Shown one piece after another: positions 7,268 to 16,425 of a stretch of DNA of 64,000 nt (its first letter is position 1; the number at the start of each line of letters is the position of its first letter). Made by a program: the position numbers and the translations under genes. The DNA lies in the NCBI RefSeq assembly GCF_000015565.1, contig NC_008786.1, positions 5,196,501-5,260,500 of the forward strand, written 5' to 3'. The DNA is from Verminephrobacter eiseniae EF01-2 (GTDB taxonomy: Bacteria > Pseudomonadota > Gammaproteobacteria > Burkholderiales > Burkholderiaceae_C). The notes under the pieces were generated by a model. The model was not told where the DNA came from and searched no databases. It saw nothing but the letters and a program-made list of their open reading frames with translations.

Positions 7268-8152
7268 ATGCTGCCGCCGCGTGAGGTTGCCGCGCTCTCC
7301 GTGCTCGGCAAGGCGGTCAAGCCAACGACGGTGGATCAGTCGTTCGTGCTCTGCCCCCATTGCCAGCAACATCGGGCGCAGGTGTGGGGTGATGGTCGCG
7401 GCGGGCGGATGTGCCGATGTCCCGACTGTGGGCCAGTGGCCGTCGAAGCGAACGATGGGGCAGCGTTGATCCTGGACGAGGACTGGCTGCGGCAGAAGAT
7501 GCGCCTCGCGCTTGGCATCGAGAGCCGCGACGGCATCGATGATCTGGGCGACGGCGTATGGCGGCTCGGCGATGCCCGCTGTTCCCCAGTGCTGCTGGCC
7601 CGTGATCTGACACGGGTGCTGCAAGAACCTGCGTTACTGGATCGGGTGCGCGTGGCAGGAGGGGGCATTCGCGTGATCACGCCAAGGCCGCGCGAGACGC
7701 GCGGATCGCCCTTCGGTACCGGCGTCGAGTGGCTGGTGCTGGAGGAGCGTTTTACGTTCTACGGCGGCGGCATCGCGCTCATTGGCACGCCTTCACCGCC
7801 CCCGGAACCGGCGGTCGCCGATCCGGCCGCACCGGTGAACGGGCCGTTCTCGGCAGACTTCAGGTGGGTGACGCTTCCGGACGGCGACGGCACGCCGATT
7901 CAATTCACTGACGGTCAGGCGAAGGTGCTGGGCGCGCTGTGGTCGTTCAAGGGCGAGGCCACAACGGCAGATCGGATCATGCAGCGCGCGGGTCTGGGCA
8001 GCGCCAAGCCGAGCGACCTGTTCAAGATCAAGGCGAAGGACAAGGGCAAGCTGGAGCCTACGGCGCAACATGCAGCCTACGGTGTGCTGGTGGTCACGCA
8101 GCAACGCGCGGGGTTGTACGCGATGCCGTGGGCGGCGGTCGCGTTGGCGTGA
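7268..8152 (+). CDS. Uncharacterised protein with zinc-ribbon-like N-terminus
   Basis: I do not recognise a named family. The 294-residue frame begins MLPPREVAALSVLGKAVKPT with an AAGGA ribosome site six bases upstream. Residues about 28-56 hold two Cys pairs (LCPHCQQHR and CRCPDCGPV), a likely zinc ribbon. The middle has mixed alpha/beta character with GVEWLVLEERFTFYGGGIAL, then a proline-rich linker (PSPPPEPAVADPAAP). The last 100 residues (QFTDGQAKVLGALWSFKG, TADRIMQRAGLGSAKPSDLF) look like a winged-helix or DprA-tail-like DNA-binding segment. Its position between mobile debris and a DUF2188 gene suggests an accessory gene of an integrated element. It is intact and typical of the host in GC content. 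Confidence 0.6.
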   Translation: MLPPREVAALSVLGKAVKPTTVDQSFVLCPHCQQHRAQVWGDGRGGRMCRCPDCGPVAVEANDGAALILDEDWLRQKMRLALGIESRDGIDDLGDGVWRLGDARCSPVLLARDLTRVLQEPALLDRVRVAGGGIRVITPRPRETRGSPFGTGVEWLVLEERFTFYGGGIALIGTPSPPPEPAVADPAAPVNGPFSADFRWVTLPDGDGTPIQFTDGQAKVLGALWSFKGEATTADRIMQRAGLGSAKPSDLFKIKAKDKGKLEPTAQHAAYGVLVVTQQRAGLYAMPWAAVALA

Positions 8153-8277
8153 TCCCTCGATCCCATGAGATCAAACATCGAGAAAGGAGACTTCCATGAC
8201 GTGAACTCACCACCCGATGCGCCGAGGCTCGCGCCGACGTCAAGAGCCTGTGTTCTCACATTTTTGGAGTGCTTGAA

Positions 8278-8508
8278 ATGACCGGAAAAAACCAGTGGGT
8301 TGTCCCCATCAATGGCGGTGATCAGTGGGGTGTGCGCGGAGAAGGTAACGACCGCATCACATCCATTCATGACACCCAACGAGAGGCGATTGACCGCGCG
8401 CGCGGGATTGCCATCAACCAACAGAGTGAGTTGCTCATCCAAGGACGAGACGGGCAGATCCGTGAGCGCAACAGCTACGGCGACGATCCGTTCCCGCCCA
8501 AAGGATGA
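8278..8508 (+). CDS. DUF2188-family small protein
   Basis: The 76-residue frame starts MTGKNQWVVPINGGDQWGVR and continues REAIDRARGIAINQQSELLI and ends YGDDPFPPKG. This matches the DUF2188 pattern: a VVP start, a central helix rich in A and R, a GRDGQIRERNSYG turn and a DPFPPKG tail. The function of this family is unknown; members are common in accessory regions. The start at 8278 has GGAG eight bases upstream (8266-8269). It follows the uncharacterised gene by 125 bp. The 250 bp between it and the tRNA terminator hold no gene that I can support. Confidence 0.75.
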   Translation: MTGKNQWVVPINGGDQWGVRGEGNDRITSIHDTQREAIDRARGIAINQQSELLIQGRDGQIRERNSYGDDPFPPKG

Positions 8509-8761
8509 CCTGGGGCTGGCCTCGCATGTTGCACAGCGACTCCGCTCGTGCAAACACGCAGGCAAACCATTCCCGGCGGCACACGCACAAGTGCTTGATG
8601 GACAACACTGCCTGCGTGTGCCTCGGCGAAGAAGTTGGCGCAGGTTTCGAGAGAAGATAGGGCGGAACAGGGGCGAACCAGGCACGGTGTCGCCCCTTGC
8701 CCGACGACTGGCGGCACACGCAGAACGGCCCGGAAGCCCGCGTGCTGTGTGGAAGCCGCAA

Positions 8762-8792
8762 ACGAAAACGCCCAACCGAGAACGGTTGGGCG
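8762..8792 (-). terminator. Rho-independent terminator of tRNA-Phe
   Basis: Read on the reverse strand, a 10-bp perfect stem (CGCCCAACCG with CGGTTGGGCG) closes a 4-base loop and is followed by TTTTCGTTT. It begins 9 bases past the 3' CCA of the tRNA. Stem, loop and T tract are all present. Confidence 0.75.
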
Positions 8793-8800
8793 CTGAATAG

Positions 8801-8876
<76 letters not shown>

Positions 8877-9039
8877 AAGGCCTTGGATTCTAACTGATGT
8901 TGCGCGGCGCGATGGTGCCACCTGCATTTGCCTCAGCTGTGCGCAGGCACTGTGGGAGGCATTGACGAGCCACTTTGGTCGGGAACCCAGCCATTTCCTT
9001 GCTGTAGACCATCATCCGCAACTTGATGCAACAGCTATC

Positions 9040-9342
9040 GAGCGAGCGTTGACGCGGTACAGCGCGGTCAGCCGGCTGAGGCCGCGCACCGCATGGCCTG
9101 TGCAATGGGCGCCATGCCAGCAGGTCTATTCGCTCGCGCCTGTCCATGCCTTTTCCTGAATGGGATCGCCAAAGATCAGCACGCCATCAGCACTCTCGAC
9201 CTGTCTGGCCATGCTGCCTGCCGTGGCCCTTTGCCGTGTAGTCTTTGCCTGACAGAAACCGTGTGACGCTGCCGTGGTTGACGCCCTCGCCCACCATCGC
9301 AGACAGCCCGGTCGCCGTCTCCGCTTCAAAATTACTCGACAC
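9040..9342 (-). pseudogene. Decayed DDE transposase (IS701-like)
   Basis: Pieces of one transposase can be read across two frames of the reverse strand: SSNFEAETATGLSAMVGEGV and GSVTRFLSGKDYTAKG in one, then RQVESADGVLIFGDPIQEKA and, after a stop codon (about 9130), TCWHGAHCTGHAVRGLSRLT. These match the N-terminal half of DDE transposases whose consensus includes VTRFLS, GVLIxDD and CWHYDH. At least one frameshift and one stop make it non-functional, and the catalytic first D pair is altered (FGD). It is the only relative seen here of a family that targets CTAG-like sites, relevant to the MITEs; this link is an inference. Confidence 0.5.
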
Positions 9343-9539
9343 GATTGACCTGCCGGCAACTGCCAGTGATTGATGGGCGTGCTCTGGTTCTGTCGGTGTT
9401 GCGCGCAATGCGCAGGAGTAGCAGGCGCATGCCGAGGTGCTGACGCAGATCGACCAAGCCAGTGGTGGCAAAACGATGTGACGCGGGCTACCACCGACCT
9501 GAAAATGCTGAAAAAACTATGCCATAGTGCGCGGCTGTC

Positions 9540-10527
9540 ATGGCGCCAGCCGGTGCGCAGGGGCGTCTGGTTTTGACACTGGTGAGCACCGCGTCGATGG
9601 CCGCGGCGCCAACGTCGCAGGCCGGCTTTAGTCGACTGCCGGACCTGAGGGTCGACGATGCGCAAGTCCGCCCAGTTTCATTGGGTACCCAACCCAATAC
9701 ACCGAAACATGAAGTGAGCATAGGCCGTTTGCGGATCGAAGCAGGCAAAGATGCGCCACCCTTGCCCGACCCGCATCCGCTGATCGTTTTCTCGCATGGC
9801 TCAGGCGGCTGGTCGATGTCGCATTGGAAGACGGCGCGCTATTTTGCCCGTCGTGGTTGCGTTGTGCTGGCGCTCATTCACGACAATGCTGACGTCAGCA
9901 ATTCCCGCAGCAGTTCAACCCTTGCTGTCTGGCAGTCACGTCCGAAGGAATGGTCGGCGGCGCTGGATACCTTGCTCGCATCGCAATTTGCCGTCTTGGT
10001 TGACCGCAGCCGCATTGTCGCAATGGGGTTTTCGGCGGGTGGCTACACGGCCTTGACCGTTGGCGGTGCGCGCCCGTCCTCATTGGCCTTGGATGATTAC
10101 TGCCGCGCCCATTCGGAACAGCGCGATGTGCTCTGCCTCGGCTTACCAAATCAACCCGCTGCCGAACGCGAACCTGGACAACGGAAGGAAGCGCTCGGAT
10201 TATCGGGAGATGCGCGCGCGTGCCGTCGTCGCGATGGCACCGCCCGGTGCGACGCTGTTTACCAGGAGGCAGGGGATTGAAAGTATCAAAATCCCCGTGC
10301 TGCTGTTGCAGGGGGAGCAGGATATGCTCTTGAAATACCCCAACGATGCGCGCTTTTTCAAGTCGGCTACCCGGGCGGAGCACCACATCGTCCCTGGCGA
10401 CCATTTCGTGTTCATGTCCATCAACCCACACTCGCCCTCGCAGAATGCAGGCGCCGATGATGGGCCAGACACCTTGTCTCGTGTGCATGCGCTGGTGGCC
10501 GATTTTTTGATGCGCGCCCTGCCCTAA
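9540..10527 (+). pseudogene. Frameshifted alpha/beta hydrolase, paralogue of 4367-5464
   Basis: The first frame reads LIVFSHGSGGWSMSHWKTAR, then the nucleophile elbow IVAMGFSAGGYTALTVGGAR and LALDDYCRAHSEQRDVLC. Near 10130-10150 the sense moves to the next frame, SAYQINPLPNANLDN, followed by KIPVLLLQGEQDMLLKYPND and HHIVPGDHFVFMS, ending at 10527. The total length is not a multiple of three, so a single small indel breaks the gene. Motifs and order match the intact lipoprotein hydrolase at 4367-5464, including the SHGxGG and GGYTALTxxGAR elements. A catalytic serine and a late histidine are present in the two halves. The 3' end overlaps gluQ tail-to-tail by four bases. Confidence 0.75.
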
Positions 10528-11402
10528 AGATAACGCCGCCGCCAGGCCAACACCGCCAGTTCCCAAAACGCGGCGACGCCATCCACCCTGGCCACCTCCA
10601 GCCCCAGAAACCTTGCCGCCTCGTGCAGCAAAGTCAGTGACCGATTCAGGTTCAGCGCTTGCGCGCCGTTTTGCTTGGACAGTTTCTCACCATCGGCATG
10701 GGTGACCAGCGGCAGATGCAAATAGGTCGGTGTCGGATAACCGAGCAAGGATTGCAGATAAATTTGCCGTGCCGTGGAACCCAGCAGATCGGCGCCGCGC
10801 ACGATGTGGGTCACGCCCTGCTCGGCATCGTCAACCACCACCGCCAATTGATAGGCCCAGAAACCATCGGCGCGCCTGAGCACGAAGTCGCCGACGGCGC
10901 TGGCCAGATGCTGGCGTTGCCAACCCTGCCAGCGGTCTTCGAAATCGATCTGCTCCAACGCCTGCCCCGGCTCCGGCACACGCACGCGCAGCGCATGCGC
11001 CCGCTTGCCTGCGGCCAGCCCGCTGCGACAGGTGCCGGGGTAGATGGCAGCGCCGTCGGCAGCCATGCCCAGGCGTGAATCGGCAATTTCCTTGCGTGTG
11101 CAGCCGCAGGCATAGACCCGCTCGCCCAGTTGTGCGCAGGCGCGTTGATAATGCTGCTGGCGCCGGCTTTGCACCAGCACCGGGCCATCCCAGTGCATGC
11201 CCAGTTGCGACAGGCTCGCGGCGATATCTTGCGCGGCGCCTTGCACGGTGCGCGCTTCGTCGACATCTTCCATGCGCAACAACCAGCGCCCCTGATGCGC
11301 GCGCGCATCCAGATAGCTGGCCATGGCCGCAACCAGCGAACCTGCGTGCAGCGGGCCGGAGGGCGAGGGCGCGAAGCGGCCTGTGTAATGTGCAGACTGC
11401 AT
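10524..11402 (-). CDS. gluQ: Glutamyl-Q tRNA(Asp) synthetase
   Basis: This 292-residue protein attaches glutamate to queuosine at position 34 of tRNA-Asp. It is a paralogue of the glutamyl-tRNA synthetase catalytic core without the anticodon-binding domain. The HIGH-like motif appears as [13 protein letters not shown] near the N-terminus. The KMSKS equivalent is [10 protein letters not shown] near residue 245. A zinc site is suggested by [10 protein letters not shown] and YPGTCRSG. The start [16 protein letters not shown] at 11402 is chosen because it places the HIGH motif at the usual distance; longer readings overlap the divergent regulator's leader. Length is standard for GluQ. The 3' end meets the hydrolase pseudogene. 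Confidence 0.92.
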   Translation of the reverse strand: MQSAHYTGRFAPSPSGPLHAGSLVAAMASYLDARAHQGRWLLRMEDVDEARTVQGAAQDIAASLSQLGMHWDGPVLVQSRRQQHYQRACAQLGERVYACGCTRKEIADSRLGMAADGAAIYPGTCRSGLAAGKRAHALRVRVPEPGQALEQIDFEDRWQGWQRQHLASAVGDFVLRRADGFWAYQLAVVVDDAEQGVTHIVRGADLLGSTARQIYLQSLLGYPTPTYLHLPLVTHADGEKLSKQNGAQALNLNRSLTLLHEAARFLGLEVARVDGVAAFWELAVLAWRRRYL

Positions 11403-11505
11403 GGCGTGCCGGATTTTCGCGACGATATCGAAGGGGTTATCATTATGCCGGCACGCATTCAAAACGCCTGAATCAAACCCCTTTTCAAAGCGGCACGCAA
11501 AAATA

Positions 11506-12984
11506 ATGGTCAAACGCTCACGGGGCATGCTGCTACAGTCCATCGCCCTGGATCGCAACGGCGCGCAGTCTCTGTCCACCCAGATCTACCGGCAGTTCAA
11601 GGAATTGATGCTGGATGGCGCCATCTCGGCGGGCGACCGCCTGCCATCGACGCGCACGATGGCAAGCGAGTTGGGCGTGGCGCGCGCCACCATCGTCGAA
11701 ACCTTCGAGCGGCTGGTGGCAGAGGGTTTGCTGGAGTCGCGGGTCGGTGCCGGCACCCACGTCAGCCAGGCCCTGCATGCGCGTGTGGCGCCGGTCGATG
11801 CGCCCCTGGACATCGAATCCATCGCCAGCGCCAAACTGACGCAGGCCATTGCCATCGCCAAGCATTTCGGCTCGCGCCTGGTGCACAAATACCAACCGTT
11901 CACGACCGGCACACCCGCCTTCGACGCCTTTCCGATGGCGCAGTGGTTGAGGTTGTCCGGCAAATATTGGCGCAACTCGCGCAGTCCGCTGTTGAGCTAT
12001 CCCGACCCGCACGGCGACCTGCACCTGCGCGAAGCCATCGCCACCCATTTGCGCATCAACCGCGGCATCGCCTGCCATGCCCGGCAGATATTCATCGTCG
12101 GCGGCGCCCAATACGCCTTCCAGTTGATCGCAGAAATGCTGATCAACGCGGGCGACACCGTGTGGTTCGAAAACCCAGGACACATCGGCGCACGCAACTG
12201 CTTCATGCTGGCCGGCGCCAACGTGCTGGCCGTGCCAGTCGATGAATGCGGCCTGCAAGTCGAGCACGGCCTGCGTCTGGCACCATCGTTCAAACTGGCC
12301 TTTGTCACGCCATCGCACCAGCAGCCCCTGGGCGTCAAAATGAGTCTGGAACGGCGCTTTGCGCTGCTCCAGGCAGCCGAAGCGGGCGACGCCTGGATTA
12401 TCGAAGATGACTGGGTGGGCGATTTTTGCGTCACTCCCCTGCCCACACTCAAGGAAATGGACCGCGGCGGGCGTGTGATTTATGTTGGCAGCTTCAGCAA
12501 ATCGCTCTTTCCCTCGCTGCGATTAGGCTTCATTCTGGCGCCGCCGCCACTGGTGCCTCTCTTTTGCACCAGTCTGGAAGCGTTTTCTCCGGGCGTACCA
12601 ACGCACTTGCAAGCCATCGTCGCCGAATTCATCAGCGAAGGGCATTTCGCCACCCACATCCGGCGCATGCGCAAACTTTACAAGGAACGCTACGACGCGC
12701 TGGTGCTGGCCTTGAACACCCACCTGTCGCCCTGGCTGAAAGTGGCGCCCACCCAGACCGGCCTGCACACCTGCGCCTACCTGAAATGCAGCATCGACCT
12801 GGAAGCCCTGTGCGCTGCCGCCGCCAGGAAGGGCGTGACGCTCACCCCGATCAGCCGCTTCAGCATTGCGCCGGTCGAGCAGGTAGGCATCGTGATGGGC
12901 TTTGCGGCCTACACCCCCCGGCAGATCGAAGAGGCTGTCGTCGTCATGCGCGGACTGTTTGAGGCCGCGCCGCGTGTGGATTGA
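11506..12984 (+). CDS. MocR/GabR-type regulator with aminotransferase domain
   Basis: The 492-residue protein has an N-terminal GntR winged helix ([40 protein letters not shown]) and a fold-type I aminotransferase-like domain. The PLP lysine lies in [17 protein letters not shown] and a substrate-side motif in [16 protein letters not shown]. Such proteins act as PLP-sensing regulators of vitamin B6, amino-acid or GABA-type genes; the targets here are unknown. The start [19 protein letters not shown] at 11506 fits family N-termini. It is divergent from gluQ, with 103 bp between starts. No obvious catabolic partner gene adjoins it on the right, where an IS630 remnant and a LysR gene follow. Confidence 0.88.
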   Translation: MVKRSRGMLLQSIALDRNGAQSLSTQIYRQFKELMLDGAISAGDRLPSTRTMASELGVARATIVETFERLVAEGLLESRVGAGTHVSQALHARVAPVDAPLDIESIASAKLTQAIAIAKHFGSRLVHKYQPFTTGTPAFDAFPMAQWLRLSGKYWRNSRSPLLSYPDPHGDLHLREAIATHLRINRGIACHARQIFIVGGAQYAFQLIAEMLINAGDTVWFENPGHIGARNCFMLAGANVLAVPVDECGLQVEHGLRLAPSFKLAFVTPSHQQPLGVKMSLERRFALLQAAEAGDAWIIEDDWVGDFCVTPLPTLKEMDRGGRVIYVGSFSKSLFPSLRLGFILAPPPLVPLFCTSLEAFSPGVPTHLQAIVAEFISEGHFATHIRRMRKLYKERYDALVLALNTHLSPWLKVAPTQTGLHTCAYLKCSIDLEALCAAAARKGVTLTPISRFSIAPVEQVGIVMGFAAYTPRQIEEAVVVMRGLFEAAPRVD

Positions 12985-13109
12985 TGCGCGGCGCGGGGCG
13001 GCTGGCGCGCGCCGACCTCAGGGAGGCGCTGGATAAATCAGCATCGGTCATTGCGCACTATCTGGCTGCGAATAAATCAGTGCGTCCCTGGGTTGCGTCA
13101 ACCCGGAGC

Positions 13110-13271
13110 CAGCAGTTCCACTGCAAGCAGGCCAATGCTGCCACTCCGTTTTGAAACTTGGTACACCCATTCTCGACTGACTTCAAAACGCTTGGCAATA
13201 TCGGCAGGACGATTTCCTCATTTCATCGCCCTCAGTACCCTATCTCGTAAATCCTGCGAATACGCTTGCAT
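13110..13271 (-). pseudogene. IS630-family orfA remnant
   Basis: The reverse strand from 13271 reads MQAYSQDLRDRVLRAMK, then a TGA (13218-13220), then GNRPADIAKRFEVSREWVYQ. This is the helix-turn-helix start of IS630-family transposases. The in-frame stop and absence of a downstream catalytic frame show decay. The rest of 12985-13414 holds no gene; a small inverted repeat (GGTTAGG and CCTAACC near 13350-13379) lies before the LysR stop. Confidence 0.65.
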
Positions 13272-13414
13272 TGCATACTCTTCCACCCTCAATCATTTGA
13301 CCAGAATCCCCGGCATCAAAAACACCCGTTCGAGCTTTGCGCTCAGGCAGGTTAGGCACGAAACGGCGCTGTCCTAACCACGCATCCACGCCTGAACCTC
13401 AAGCCACAACCCGC

Positions 13415-14293
13415 TCAAGGCATGCGCCGCAACTGCTCCAGCAGTTCTTCGCGCACCACGCCGGTGATGCGGCTGCGGCGGCCGTTTTCCAGGATGCCCA
13501 GGCGGCGCGCGATGGGACGGCTTGGCAAGTGCAGGACGCGCAGGCAGGAATCGCTTTCCCAGTCGAAGTTCTTGAGCAGCGGTGCCATGGTGAAGCCGAC
13601 GTTCTTGCGCACCAGTTCGATGATCGATAACAGGGAATTGAGTTCGAGGAATTCATTTGGCACCAAGCGCATGTCGCGCATGATCTTGTCGATGTGCGCG
13701 CCGGTCGGCGTGCGGTGGTCGAAACGGATGAAGGGGTGCGCGGCAAACAGGCTGGCGATGCTGGTGTCGGCGTCGGCTATGCTGGCGTTTGCAATGACCG
13801 TCAGCGTCTCGGCATAGCATTGCGTCCACAGCAGGCCCTGGGGCCACTGGCGTTCGACCACCAGCGCCGCATCCAGCGCGCCGCTGACAACATCGTCCAC
13901 CAGGCGCGACTGGTCCTGCACGCGCAATTCCACTTCCAGGTCGGGATGCCGGCACTTGAGTTCGGCCAGGGTCGTCGATAGCAGGCCCATGCCGGTGATT
14001 GGCGAACCGAGCTTGAGCGTGCCCGCAATCGATTGCTGGTCTTGCACGTCGCGGCGCAGGGCGTCGTATTGACCGAGCAAATCCATCGCGCGCGGCAGCA
14101 GCAGATGTCCGGCGGGTGTCAGGGCCATGTTGCGCCCGGTTTTGTCGAATAGCGTGGTCCTCAATTCTGCTTCGAGTGCGCGCATTTGCTGGCCGACCGC
14201 CGCCTGGGTCAGCGCAACCCGGTCGGCGGCAGCGGCAAAAGAGCCACCATGCGCGGCAGCCACGAAGGTGCGAAGAAATCGGATGGTGCTCAT
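13415..14293 (-). CDS. LysR-family transcriptional regulator
   Basis: The 292-residue protein starts MSTIRFLRTFVAAAHGGSFA and has the LysR helix-turn-helix (AAAADRVALTQAAVGQQMRA) in its first 60 residues, followed by a two-lobed effector domain (GTLKLGSPITGMGLLSTTLA). It is divergent from the first peptide ABC operon, with 369 bp between them, so it most likely controls that operon in response to a peptide or amino-acid effector. A perfect palindrome (14304-14318) sits 10 bp upstream of its own ATG and may be an autoregulatory site. Start chosen at 14293 because longer readings add a poor N-terminus. Length is typical for the family. Confidence 0.88.
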   Translation of the reverse strand: MSTIRFLRTFVAAAHGGSFAAAADRVALTQAAVGQQMRALEAELRTTLFDKTGRNMALTPAGHLLLPRAMDLLGQYDALRRDVQDQQSIAGTLKLGSPITGMGLLSTTLAELKCRHPDLEVELRVQDQSRLVDDVVSGALDAALVVERQWPQGLLWTQCYAETLTVIANASIADADTSIASLFAAHPFIRFDHRTPTGAHIDKIMRDMRLVPNEFLELNSLLSIIELVRKNVGFTMAPLLKNFDWESDSCLRVLHLPSRPIARRLGILENGRRSRITGVVREELLEQLRRMP

Positions 14294-14303
14294 GGGCGCA
14301 TGA

Positions 14304-14318
14304 TAAAGAAATTCTTTA
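14304..14318. promoter_or_regulatory. Palindrome in the LysR/ABC divergent region
   Basis: TAAAGAAATTCTTTA is a perfect 7-1-7 inverted repeat, AT-rich in a GC-rich setting, 10 bp upstream of the LysR start. Its T...A ends resemble LysR-type binding boxes. Role as an operator is inference. Confidence 0.45.
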
Positions 14319-14662
14319 GGCGCGGCGACCATCCATCTGCGCGCTGGCGCGCCCGGATGGGGCGTGGATTGCCCCGCGCAAACCCGCAGCCATGGCGGTT
14401 TCATGGCGGCTATTTGCAAGGCCGCAGATGATTTTAGTCCGGGCTGTGCGCTGCGCGGGGGCTGGTTTCTCCTTGCCTTTCGCTAAATGATTTCTGCATT
14501 TTTATTCTCCCTTGCTCATCACATAATCAAAACGCGACTTGCATGGCAAGCAGCCCGAAGCCGGGGTTTGCCTGTGTCGACAAGGTGCGAGGCCGTGCTG
14601 CTGCGCGCCAGTCTTGCGCAACTCTTGAGCAACTTCGTTTTTCAACGCAGAGAACCCGACGC

Positions 14663-15607
14663 ATGCTTCGTTTCACGCTCGATCGCTTGCTCATGGCCTT
14701 GCCCACCTTGTTCATTGTCGCGGTTGCCGTTTTTGTGCTCATCCGCCTCATTCCTGGCGACCCGGCGCAACTGCTGCTCGGTGATCTGGCTGACACGGCG
14801 CGTCTGCTTGAGTTGCGCGCGCATCTGGGGCTGGATCAGAGTTGGCTCGCGCAATTTGGTGTCTGGGGCGGCCATGCCCTGCGCGGCGACCTCGGCGTTT
14901 CGATCACCACTGGCGAGCCGGTGTTGCAACTGGTGACGAGCCGCTTTCTGGTGAGCGCGCAGATCGTTGTGCTGGCCGTCTTGCTCGCTGCGCTGGTCGC
15001 CGTGCCCGCCGGCATGATCGCCGCGTGGCAGCAAAATCGCCTGCCCGACCTGGCCTTGATCGGTGCGGCCACCTTGCTGGTGTCGCTGCCGACGTTCTGG
15101 CTGGGCTTGTTGCTGTTGCTGTTTTTTGGCTTGAAACTGGAATGGCTGCCGGTGGTGGGCTATGTCTCTGTCATGAGCGACTGGAAGGGCGGCCTGCTGT
15201 ATCTGGCGATGCCGATCATGACGCTGTTCCTGCATGAAATCGGCGTGCTCATCCGCATGGCACGCGCCAGCACGCTGGAAGTATTGCGGCTGGATTACAT
15301 CACCCACGCCCGCGCCAAGGGACTGCCTGAACATGCGGTGATGCTGCGCCACGCCTTGCGCAATTCCTTTGGCCCGACCTGGACCCTGATCGGTCTGGTG
15401 CTGGGCAATCTGCTCGGCGGCGCGGCCGTGGTGGAAACCGTGTTCACCGTTCCCGGCCTTGGCCGTTTGCTGGTGGATGCCATTTTTGCGCGCGACTATC
15501 CGGTGATTCAGGGATGTCTGTTGCTGGTGGCCGTGGTCTATGTGCTGACCAACCTGGTGATCGATCTGTGCTATCCCTTCTTTGACCCGCGGGTGCTGGC
15601 CGAATGA
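14663..15607 (+). CDS. Peptide ABC transporter permease, DppB-like
   Basis: The 314-residue inner-membrane protein starts MLRFTLDRLLMALPTLFIVA and has about six transmembrane helices, including LRFTLDRLLMALPTLFIVAV and QIVVLAVLLAALVAVPAGMI. The family-typical N-terminal motif LIRLIPGDPAQLLLGD follows the first helix. The EAA loop that contacts the ATPase reads DYITHARAKGLPEHAVMLRH. It forms the pore with the next gene (stop and start overlap as ATGA). Upstream readings to 14543 lack features of the family, so 14663 is used. It is the first gene of a five-gene import operon ending with a C45-family enzyme. Confidence 0.9.
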   Translation: MLRFTLDRLLMALPTLFIVAVAVFVLIRLIPGDPAQLLLGDLADTARLLELRAHLGLDQSWLAQFGVWGGHALRGDLGVSITTGEPVLQLVTSRFLVSAQIVVLAVLLAALVAVPAGMIAAWQQNRLPDLALIGAATLLVSLPTFWLGLLLLLFFGLKLEWLPVVGYVSVMSDWKGGLLYLAMPIMTLFLHEIGVLIRMARASTLEVLRLDYITHARAKGLPEHAVMLRHALRNSFGPTWTLIGLVLGNLLGGAAVVETVFTVPGLGRLLVDAIFARDYPVIQGCLLLVAVVYVLTNLVIDLCYPFFDPRVLAE

Positions 15608-16425
15608 AAAAATTTTGCACACCGCAAGCGCTGCTCGGTCTGCTGCTCATCGCGCTCATGCTGGGGGCGGCGCTGCTGGCCTTGGTGTGGACGCCGCACG
15701 ATCCGCTGAAGATCAGTTTCTCGGCGCGCTTGCAGCCACCCGGCGCCGAATGGCCGCTGGGCACGGACGAATTTGGCCGCGATGAACTCTCGCGCCTGAT
15801 GTCGGGCGCTGCCAACAGTCTGTGGATCAGCTTGCTCACCGTGCTGCTGGCCATCGTCGCCGGCACCGGCATCGGTGTCGTCACCGGCTTCGTGCGCGGC
15901 TGGCCGGACCGTATCGTGATGGCGTTCATCAATGCGCTGCTGGCCTTTCCCGGCCTGTTGCTGGCGCTGGCCCTGCTGGCCGTGCTCGGCGCCAACCAGT
16001 ACGGCATCATCCTCGCGCTGGGCCTGGCCTATACCCCATCGGTCGCGCGCATCGTGCGTGGCACGGTGTTGTCGCTGCGCGAGAAAGAGTTCATCGCATC
16101 CTCGCGTGTGCTCGGCAACTCCGAGCTGTACACCATGTTGCGCCACATTTTGCCGAACTGCATTGCGCCGCTGACGGTGCTGGCGACATCCATGTTCGGC
16201 TGGGTCATCCTGGCCGAGAGCGCGCTGTCCTTCCTCGGCCTGGGTGTGCCGCCGCCGGCGCCGACCTGGGGCAATATGCTGGCGTCGGCGCGGCCTTACA
16301 TGGCGCAGGCGACCTATCTGTCGATCTTTCCCGGACTGTGCATCGCGCTCACGCTGCTGGGCATCAATTTTCTCGGCGACGCCGTGCGCGATCTGCTCGA
16401 CCCGCGCATGAAAGGTCTGCCATGA
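15604..16425 (+). CDS. Peptide ABC transporter permease, DppC-like
   Basis: The 273-residue protein begins MKKFCTPQALLGLLLIALML and has the DppC hallmark WPLGTDEFGRDELSRLMSGA after the first helix. Further helices and the ATPase-contact loop EFIASSRVLGNSELYTMLRH follow, with the conserved ESALSFLGLGVPPPAPTWGN stretch and LLDPRMKGLP tail. It pairs with the previous gene to form the membrane channel. Start and stop overlap both neighbours by four bases, so the genes are translationally coupled. Slightly short of 300 residues because the N-terminal cytoplasmic segment is brief, which is common for DppC homologues. Confidence 0.9.
   Translation: MKKFCTPQALLGLLLIALMLGAALLALVWTPHDPLKISFSARLQPPGAEWPLGTDEFGRDELSRLMSGAANSLWISLLTVLLAIVAGTGIGVVTGFVRGWPDRIVMAFINALLAFPGLLLALALLAVLGANQYGIILALGLAYTPSVARIVRGTVLSLREKEFIASSRVLGNSELYTMLRHILPNCIAPLTVLATSMFGWVILAESALSFLGLGVPPPAPTWGNMLASARPYMAQATYLSIFPGLCIALTLLGINFLGDAVRDLLDPRMKGLP

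Noticed and set aside
9187..9471. Reverse frame as a small intact gene
   Set aside because: Only its second half matches a transposase family, and the match continues in another frame past a stop codon.
15822..16421. 200-residue extension before the fused ATPase
   Set aside because: It is the DppC-like gene read in another frame; the ATG at 16422 overlaps the previous stop as expected for coupled genes.
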